From Chromera velia (lineage: Eukaryota; Sar; Chromeraceae): a stretch of 23,647 bases of DNA. Every line of letters begins with the position of its first letter. Position 1 is the stretch's first letter. Under the pieces are notes generated by a model that searched no databases, was not told the DNA's origin, and was given only the letters and a program-made list of their open reading frames with translations. Both the position numbers and the translations under genes were made by a program. Of this stretch, positions 1 to 9,290 are shown piece after piece. The DNA is taken from positions 1-23,647 of the forward strand of contig JAHBMJ010002548.1 of the NCBI GenBank assembly GCA_018398765.1, read 5' to 3'.

Positions 1-765
1 CCCCCCGCGCGCATGCGCATGCATGCAGATATGCATACGTGGCCCCGGAAAGCGAAGCGGGGGGCACTTACAAAACAGAAATACCCCAGCCCACGCATGC
101 AGGCATGCAGTGTATCTTTCACCAAAAACCCGGCCCCGAATCTGATACACTCCGTGCGAATGGCCCGGAAAGCAATCAAAATTAACTCTATTTGTTTTAA
201 CCCTTATACTCATATTGTATTAAGTGCCCCCTCAGCTCCATTTCCGGGACATGCATCTGCGTGCATCAGATTTTTCAATCGGAGATTCACCACGCTCGAC
301 GTTATATGCGCGCTCCCACCTCAACTCTTTGTAAGTGCCGCTCAGCTACGCTTTCCGGGCCACGGCTGACTTGCGCCGCGCGTGCGTCAGATGTACCCCC
401 GGGCTTTTTTCCTGGGGGGGGGGGGGAAGAGTTCCGCGGCTTTTCCCGCGGGGGGGGGGATGGCCGGCGTGCGTCAATCGGGTCAGTTCTCATTTTTCTT
501 GCTTTCCGGGGCCGTTCGCAAGCTTGCTTGCGTCAGATCGCGTGTCATGCATGCATGCAACCCTTGATTTCATGCACATGCAGGATCAATCAAACGGACA
601 GCTAGGGCCAATAAACTGTGAAGCAACTTCACATGAGCGTTCCGGTGCGGCCAGGTCATGTAGCAGTTCCTTCTTTCTTGTACTTTTACTTGGATAGCTT
701 CTGCACATACATCGATATCTACTGATAACTTGTATTAATTAATGTAGAGAGAGGAGAAGCCCGCA
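1..765. promoter_or_regulatory. putative upstream/promoter region of gene 1
   Basis: No supportable coding sequence is seen here; the short open frames overlap repeat modules. The stretch contains five diverged copies of a module with core GCTTTCCGGG (listed separately), several GCATGC palindromes (about 11-28, 97-110 and 547-560), and long G runs at about 413-426 and 450-459. The last 60 bases are AT-rich and then turn purine-rich (GAGAGAGGAGAAG) just before the gene 1 ATG. A promoter role is inferred only from position. Confidence 0.4.
38..538. repeat. cluster of five GCTTTCCGGG repeat modules
   Basis: Copies lie at about 38-73 and 140-173 (minus orientation) and 220-270, 330-392 and 500-538 (plus orientation). 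Better copies read TAAGTGCC...TCAGCT, then CTTTCCGGG, then GCGTGCRTCAGAT. The two minus copies face the three plus copies, with the switch between 173 and 220. The copies are diverged, so the cluster is old. It could be a fragmented dispersed repeat or a set of regulatory sites; sequence alone does not decide. Confidence 0.55.
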
Positions 766-1302
766 ATGTCTGAATCCGGCCGTCCAGCAGACCTGCAAGA
801 ACAGCCGGTGGATGATGACAGCCCGAAGAAGGGATCCCCAACAGCCAACGCTGGAGAGAAGCCGAAACTAAGCATCCATCAAGTGGATGACGAAAAAAGA
901 AAAGAGGGGCGAGAGGGTCCCCCTCGAGACTCACCGACAGTCAGATCTGCAGCTGCTTCTTCCCGGCCTGTGTCTCCCTCTGCCCCCACATTATCTCAGA
1001 ATGCAAATGCAGGTCCATCTGTCAAGCTTCCTATGCCTTCCCCTTCTTCTGACAAGGAAGGAGAGGAAAAAGACAATGACAAAGACAACGAGAAAGAGAA
1101 AGATAAAGACAAGGATGCAGCGGGAAAGACACAGAGAAAGATTGAAAGAGCAGGAACGCTAACCATGTCTGCAATATCTAAGCAGGAGGACAAAAAGTCG
1201 GATCTGGAGATCGCCATTGAGATTTGCAAAAAAAGGACAGCTTTCGAGGACACCCCAGAAATGACGGCATGGGAAATGCAGATGTTGATGCAAGTCATCA
1301 AG
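766..1302 (+). other. gene 1 exon 1: charged, disordered N-terminus
   Basis: Encodes residues 1-179. The first part is rich in Ser, Pro, Lys and Asp, with a D/K/E run (repeated DKDNEKEKDKD-type units at about residues 104-120) that looks like an expanded repeat. The last 35 residues (KSDLEIAIEICKKRTAFED and onward) change to a helical, conserved-looking segment typical of the lead-in to a CNBD. It ends before GTCAGT, phase 0. The splice is supported because the next phase-compatible exon (1614-1675) continues the helix with EVREDICREF. Confidence 0.8.
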
Positions 1303-1673
1303 GTCAGTCAATTCCAACCCATGTTACCTGTGAGCACATGCATGCACTCGCAAGGCAATATGCAGGATCAGGCAACCCACAAGCAGAGCCGGTCACGTAG
1401 GGCTGACTGAAAACACCAGATACCAGTTGATCTTTACGCTGATGGGTAGACCGACCGCCGGGAGCCAAAATGTTGGGCCTCTTAGTCTCTCTCCAGCCTC
1501 TTTTCCACTCTGTCTTTCTCTTGTGTCCTGCTCCATCTGACACTCACATTTTGCCATCCCGTCAGTTTCCCTGAGGATGTCCGCGCTCTCCATTCCTCTC
1601 TGCATTTCTTCAGACCAACTCACGACTGATGGATCAGGCCCAGGAGGTGCGGGAGGACATCTGTCGAGAGTTC

Positions 1674-1771
<98 letters not shown>

Positions 1772-1958
1772 TGTGTACACACGTTCGCGTGATTCCTACT
1801 GGAGAATTCCCGCATCTCTTCCGTGACACATATCAACCTTTTCCGCTAAGTGTTCACGAAAAGTCAGTGGCCTCGAACCAACAGTATAAAAGAAACCCGT
1901 CGCTGCTAGTTGAGGTAGCATTCTCTGAGCAAGTCATCGTACTATTCATATTGAACGC

Positions 1959-2003
<45 letters not shown>

Positions 2004-2976
2004 ATCTGTGTGTGTGTGTGTGTGTGTGTGTGGAGAGAAAGATCGACACAAACAAAGGCACGGAATCTCATTGAGAGATGCGGCCAACCACTTGCAAGTT
2101 CCAGTCATTTCAGGCAGGACTTGCGCAGGATCTGTCCACGTCCATGACACACACCCTCGATCAAGAATTTCTGTATTCTCTCATACTGACTGGCTGACTG
2201 ACTGACTGACTGATTGACTACACGGGTACATGCGTGTGCAGATATGACAAAAGGAAGAAGGGCCAGGTGGTCTTCTACCAGGGAGACATTCCCAACGACG
2301 AAACGGGGAACCTCTACCTGATCCTGTCCGGGAAGGTGGAGGTGCGCGCAAAGGTTGGTCAGTCGGTACATGGGTGGGAGGGGGGTCTCTTTGTCTGCTT
2401 GGCGGACCGCATCAGGCTAGCACGTTTACTCTGTAATTTTTTACATTCATACGCTCTGTATGATCAGTCAAGATTGCACACACTAGGCCGGCACGTTCCC
2501 AACCTTCCACACAGACGCCCGCAGCAACTCAATTGCTTCAAGCAGAATACGCGATGCAGCCAATGTCTATTCACGAATCTGCCCATCGCTTTACGCGCTT
2601 TTCCTTTCTCTCTACCCGTAGAGCCAGCCACAAGTGAGTATTCAGCGACCGCGCCAAAGAGCTGGATGAATTCTCCTTCCACTCATGCATAAAGCAGGCA
2701 GGCAGAGGGACTGACGGTCCCTCCCGCCCTTTCTGTGTCTCTGCCTGCTGCCTTCTTGACTTGTCCACTGCATGTGTCCGGGGGGGCTGATCTCTTTCTG
2801 CCTGCAGCAAATTCTTGTTCTAAACGCCCAGGGCCAGGGGGGGGCGGGGGAGGAGGAGGAGGAGGAAGAGGACCTTGAGGAGGACGCTGAGGGGGGGGGG
2901 GAAGGGGGAGGGAACAGGAGACGATCGACAGGAGTGGACTCGGAGGTCCGCCAGTCTGTCTGTTTGTCTGTCCGTC

Positions 2977-3030
<54 letters not shown>

Positions 3031-3032
3031 TA

Positions 3033-3071
<39 letters not shown>

Positions 3072-4527
3072 GTGCATGTTCCCTTGTTTTTGTTCTTTCT
3101 TACATTCTGCGTGCTTCCGTCTGCGCGGTCTTTGCGAGGGTCGAAGGAAATTCTCTCTTGACTGAGTCATTCCGAATTCACGTGACCGACAGAGGCAATC
3201 TTTGGCAAGCGTCAAGAATGCAAACAATTCAATGAAGGCTCAAAGGCTCCAAGGAACAATCCAATGTATGTGTAAGATGTGGTGTTTGGCTTCCATGGAG
3301 ACCGACGTACTGTTCCTAGATGTGTCACTCACTGCGCAGCAAAGAGATGTGAGAGGAATGTATTGACGGTGATGACGTGCCAAGTTGAGTCCCGTATCGG
3401 CATATCAAAGGCACAAAGGACCGGGTCCTCTGATCGATCCTTGTGCCAAGTTGTCGGTTCTGTCTATTTATGCAAGAGGAAGTGCCAGCTCTTTTGTGAC
3501 ATGTGCCAAAATAGAATCTTCTTGCTCTCTCGTGCAGGAAGTTGTAAGTGCATCGTATTTCATTTCCCTCAACAGAGAAATCATACAATTGCCATACACA
3601 CTCTCGATCAATTCTTTTTTTCTTTCTTTCTGTGCAGGGGGGAGGGCCCCGATCGTCGCAGGGCACTCTGCTCGCAGGAGCAGGAAAGAGCCCTGGGGGG
3701 CATGCGGGAGAAGAGGAGGACGTCAGGAGTGTGGGAGGGAGGAGCGCTGCCTCCGGGGGGGGAAACACAGGGGGGGGCACTGAGGGGAGGAGAGAGTCCC
3801 AGGTACAGCTATCACCTGAGGAGCTCGAGAAGAGAGAGGCCGAGAAGAAACGGAGAGCGGAGGAGGCAATAGCCCGACATCAGAGGAAGTTGGAAAGGAA
3901 ATTGGGAAAAAAACTCGCCGAGCTAGAACCGGGTCAGTACCCAAGCCCCCCGACGGCCTTTCCGTCGTTCTTCCAGTCCTTGTGACACTGATGCTTCTCT
4001 CTCTCTCTTGTGATCTCTTTGTGCCTCCGTGCCGGCCTGCCTCAAGAAGGAATGAAGAAAGGAAAGCACTCTGATTGTCTATGTCTCGCTGCCACCATAT
4101 CCCTTTGTGTCTCCGCAGCTTTATCTAGTTTTTTGTCACCCTTATCTCTGTGTCGCATAACGTGTTCACGTCTCTGTCTGAGACCAGTGCCTCTAACTCT
4201 TGTTGTTGTGGTCTGCCTGCCCGATCACTATGTTTGTATGTCTATCCATCTGCCTATCTGTCTGTCTGTCTATCTGTCTGTCTGTCTATCTGTCTGTCTC
4301 TCTATCTGTGCGTCTCTCTATCTGTGTGTCTATCTGTCTGTCTGTCTGTCTGTCTGTCTGTATGTATGTATGTATGTATGTTTGTATATCTATCTGCCTA
4401 CCTGTCTGTCTGCCGGTCTGTCTGTCTGTCTATCTGTCTGTCTCTCTATCTGCGTGTCTCTCTGTCTGTCTGTCTGTATGTAGGTATGTATGTTTGTATA
4501 TCTATCTGCCTATCTGTCTGTCTGCCG

Positions 4528-4559
<32 letters not shown>

Positions 4560-4872
4560 GGCTGGCTGTCTGTCTGTCTATCCATCTGTCACTCTGTCCA
4601 TCTATCTATCTATCTATCTATCTGTCTATCTGTCTGTCTGTTCGTCTGTCTGTCTGTCTATCTGTTTGCCTATCTGTCTCGCTGTCTGTCTCTTTGTCTC
4701 TTTGTCGGTCTGTCTGTCTGTCTGTCTGTCTGTCTGGCTGGCTGGCTGTCTGTCTATCCATCTGTCTCTCTGACCATCTATCTATCTATCTATCTGTCTA
4801 TCTGTCTGTCTGTTCGTCTGTCTGTCTTTCTGTTTGCCTATCTGTCTCTCTGTCTGTCTCTTTGTCTGTCTC

Positions 4873-4907
<35 letters not shown>

Positions 4908-6208
4908 TGTCTGTCTATCTGTCTGTCTTTATGTCTACCTATTTGTCTCTCTGTCTGCCTATCTGCCTGTCTGTCTCTCTATCTGCCTATCCGTCTCTCT
5001 GTCTGTCCGTCTGTCCGTCTGTGTGTCTTTCTATCTGTCTGTCTCTCTGTCTGTCGGTCTGTTAATCCATCTATGTATCTATCTATCTATCTGCCTGTCT
5101 GTGCGTCTGTCTCTTTGTCTATTTCTCTGTCTGTATATGAAAAAAAGAAGGGAGAAGAAGAAACATAGAATCTGTCTGTATGTCTGTCTGTCTATCGATC
5201 TGTCCATCTGTCTGTGTGTCTCGACGCAGCTTGCTCTTCTGCGTCTGTCAATGTGGTGACTTTCTCTGCTTGCAATCTATTGTTGAGTCGCCTAAATTCT
5301 TTGACGGTCGTGATGTCTTCGAATCCCTCAGTATGTGTTTGGGTCTTTTCATCGAGTTGTCTGGCGTGTTTGGGGAAGCAGGAGGAAGGATGGAAAGAGA
5401 GAGTCCATGACGCAGGGAGAGAGAAATGGAGTTTGAGTTTGCGCCCGGAGGTCTTTCTGGACTCTCTTTGTTTAATTGTCTCAAGTGATCGGAACACCCC
5501 CCCATGAGGGAGAGGACAATCCGATCAATCAATCCGCTGGTGCACTCATGGAAGGAAGGAGGGGACAGGAATGAGGCAGAGGAAAGGAAGGTGAAAGGAA
5601 GAAAGGACGGAAGGAAGGACGGAAGGAAGGAACAAAAGACCGGAAGATGGGAAGAAGGAAAAAGGACGGAAGAGAAGGAAGGGGGGGCAGGGAAGAGGGA
5701 AGGAAGGAAGGGGGGGGAGGAAGGGAACGAGGCAGGAAAGAGGGAAGGAGGGCAGGAAAGAAAGCACGCAAAAGGATCCGCATGAATTAATGAATGAATG
5801 CATGAATGAATGAATAAATGGCAAACAAATGAAAGGATTTGTGCAAACAAATGACCATGCAGGGCGATGGTTTGGGGAAGCGGCTCTTCTGAACAATGAC
5901 CGTCGGAATGCGACGATTTACTGTCCGGAGTTCGCTCAGTTTTTGTACATAGGTCTGTCGATCAGCAAGCGAACCTGCCTGCCTGTCTGTTTGTCTGTCC
6001 TCATGTGGATGTTCACTGCAAGGCTCTTCCTTCATTCTCTTCCGTCCCTTGCATCGTTCGTCCTTCGCTCGCCCGTTTTTCTGCTTTCTGGCTTGCTGGC
6101 TTGTTTTTACTATCCTTTTCTCTTTGCGTTCTCTCTCTCTCTCTTTCTCTCTCTGTGTGTGTGTGTGTGTGTGTGTGTGTCTTTACGGTCTTGTTGTCTG
6201 TCTTTCTA

Positions 6209-6242
<34 letters not shown>

Positions 6243-8665
6243 GGTCTGTCGGTCTGTCGGTCTGTCTGTCTGTCTGTCTGTCTGTGTACCTGCGTTCCTG
6301 TGGGTCGCTCTTTTGAAGCATGGAAGGGTACAGGGTCAGTTTTTCGTCAGCCAATGTGATTTTGAAGCGCTCCCCCCCGTGACCAGAAAATTAAAGTACT
6401 CACAAACAACCTTGGTCATGTGATTTGCCATTCAGGAAAGAAGGCCTTCGAGCGCTCTCTCTTGGCGACCGAAAGATTGAAGCTGGAAGAAAAGAGACAA
6501 TTCTTCTTGAAAACGTTTAATGGAGCAAAAAGCCTCAAGACGAACCAAAGGGAGAAACTGCTCCCGTACTTGATTGAGGCGTCCTTTCACAAAGGCACCG
6601 TCATCTTTGAACAGGGTGTGTCTGTCTGCAGATGGGAGAAAGACACACAGAGCGACAGACAATGCAAAGAGGTTCAGCGAAAGATCGAAACGCAGACACC
6701 CATAAACAGTCACCACGAAGCATTGAAAACTGCTTTTTCAAGACCATCCTTCTCACTCTTCCTTTACGAAGAAAGAATGAAAGGCGGTTTTCCGATCTGC
6801 GTTTCCCTCTAAATGCTCCCCGCCGCTTTGCTCTGACTGTTGTTTGCTCTGCTTTCTATTTCTCCACTGAGCCTCCCATTGTGCCTGACGCACGCAGGTC
6901 AGGAAAAGAATCCCAATCTGAAGGAGCAGAAACTGTACTTCATCAGGGAGGGCATGGTACACGTATCGGCAAGGAAGGAGAGACTTCGGTTCAACGAAAA
7001 GGTAGCGGCGTGGGGAGGGGGCTTCAGTTCAACATGTATGGCTTTGTTCATTTGTTGTTGGGTGTTTTTTCTTGTTTGGTCCATCTCTGTCTGTCTATTG
7101 CTGCCTGTCTGCCTCTTCTGTATGTGTTCCTGCCTGCCCGGGCACTGGCCGCACTTCCCCAGTCCCCTACTTTGTTTCCGCATTTCTATTTGTTGACACG
7201 ATTCTTGAAGTCTGTTTGGTCCTCTTTGCTGCCCTTCTTTCTTTCTGCTTCTCAGGACGACCAGCGGATTAAAAAAATGTTGGGCGGTGGCGAGGCCGTC
7301 GAGACTTATTCCTGGGAGAGGGGAGACAGAACTGCGCAAGCCTTCATGTCAGCGTCCCTCTGATTGAGATCGAGTGTGTGAGCATGTCAGCGTCCCTCTA
7401 ATTGAGTTACTTTCTCCTCCCAAAGTTTGCTCACAAAAAGAAAATGACAGGTCGTGAGGGGGAAAAACGAATGCAGTGAATGAATTTTTTTGTCACTTCG
7501 TTTCGAGCTTGAAAATGATCATGATGGCCTTTTTTAATGATGATGTCAAAGGTAGTGTTCGGTTGTGTGCACCTATGTCTGCAGAAGGCGACCGGACTGG
7601 CAGGTGATCGGCACGTTGATCAAAGGGAATATGGTCGGGTGGGTCACTGCAGTGGAGTGCTCTCTCCTCTCTGTTCTGTTTGTCCTGTCACTTTTTGTTT
7701 TTGCCTCTCCATCTCTTGGTTTCCGTGTTGGTTTGCTCCTTCTTTGTTTCTTTGTTCGTTTGGTCGTGCCCGGTTTCATGACTCTGTGCTCTAGTTTTTT
7801 CCATTCTTTATTATCTGACAAGAAGCCCTGGAGGGGTGTCAAAGGTAGAACAGAGAGGAGGCAAGGGCAGGAGAGGCAACGCTGAACTCACAGGCACACC
7901 AATGCAAAGGCTGCCCAAAAAACCCGGTATGGATTTGGTCTGCTTGTCGACTGCTCTCTCCTCCTTCTTGTTGCCGACTTTCAGACCCATGCTCATCAGA
8001 TAGAGATGAAAGTTTGTTTTGGCCTCCATTGGGATCGCGTTCAAAACTGAAGTCTGCCGATCAAATCCAAGATGGGCCTTGACAAGTGCAATGGTCGTCT
8101 CGATGCAGCTGGACTGGTCATACGAGCTTGTTTGACCTTGACTGAACGAAAGTAATTCCGTTGCAGCATCTTCGTTGTTGTTGCGTTCATGAATGATTAC
8201 AGTTACGCCTCGGGGCTCCTGGACATGGCAGAGCCTTTTCGCCTCATTGCGGCGTCTTCGGAGGTGAAGTGCTACTACTTCAAGATCTTCGACTTCGAGC
8301 AGAGACTGCCAAAACGTCCGTCCGTTTACATGCTGGGTGTAATACAGCGTCATAAATTCGCGTGCATACCTGCCCCCACCCACCAGCTTCCCTCCTGCAT
8401 GTGTAGGCATGCATGCATGCATGTCCAGTAGACTTCTTCACATCACGCTCGTTTTCACCTTGGAGCAGAGAGTGCTGGCGCATTAATTTATGCTTTGATT
8501 TGGTCCCCTGAGGGCCTGATGCTGAAGTCGAAAAGGAATGGAAACACACAGATGGAGTTTCGAGAGGGGAAGGTTGACTATCAGAAGGCAAAAGTGATGA
8601 AAAGACAGCCCATTGTGCAGTCGAAATGAAGATTTATGTTGTTTTTTTTCTGGCTGACTTTCCTG

Positions 8666-8704
<39 letters not shown>

Positions 8705-9036
8705 TCACTGACGAAGGAATGTATGAATGTATGAATGAATGAATGAATGAATGAATCAAGCAATCAATCAATCAATTAGTAAGTCAACAAAAAGAACGAA
8801 GACAGGAAGAGGACAGAAAGAGGGAGACGGGAAATCGGGGGAAAATGGATACACAAAGAAGTAAGAAGAAGAAAAAAAAAGAAGAAAATGAGGAGAAAGA
8901 AGAAGAGAAGGTCTGAAGGGAGGATAGAAGAAACTAAGAAACAAACAAAGAAAGAGAGAGAGAGAGAAAGGAAGAAAGAAAGACAGACAGACGCAAAGAA
9001 AGACAAACCGACAGAGAGAAACAACGAAAGAACGAA

Positions 9037-9071
<35 letters not shown>

Positions 9072-9106
9072 AAGACAGAAAGACAGAAAGAAAGAAACAA
9101 ACAAAC

Positions 9107-9137
<31 letters not shown>

Positions 9138-9225
9138 CAAAGAAAGGAAGGAAGGAAGGAAGGAAGGAAGAAAGAAAGAAAGAAAGAAAAAAAGGAAGGA
9201 AGGAAGAAAGAAAGAAAGAAAGGAA

Positions 9226-9290
<65 letters not shown>

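Larger units (their letters stand above)
2242..6435 (+). other. CNBD1 coding span (exons 3-6, prefixed by exon 2)
   Basis: Exons 2-3 read REFRYDKRKKGQVVFYQGD, then NLYLILSGKVEVRAK: the first beta strands of a CNBD, with the QGD turn and the Y-I-L-SG-V strand. Exon 6 (5863-5952) supplies GRWFGEAALLNNDRRNAT, the phosphate-binding cassette, then FLYI, the last strand. Between them, exons 4-5 add about 140 residues that ordinary CNBDs lack. Exon 5 ends in KKLAELEPG, which matches the strand normally found just before the cassette, so the insertion sits in one hairpin loop. Coordinates run to the end of the following intron. Confidence 0.8.

Noticed and set aside
4010-5259. Long forward frames of Cys/Leu/Ser/Val (up to 322 codons)
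   Set aside because: Direct translation of the TCTG/TCTA satellite; all forward frames are open at once and the stretch lies in intron 5 of gene 1.
8469-8627. Possible extra exon in intron 11 (LKSKRNGNTQMEF and onward)
   Set aside because: It could be entered in phase after exon 11 but has no donor in the phase needed by exon 12. Direct joining of 8315 to 9446 gives a continuous CNBD closing helix.
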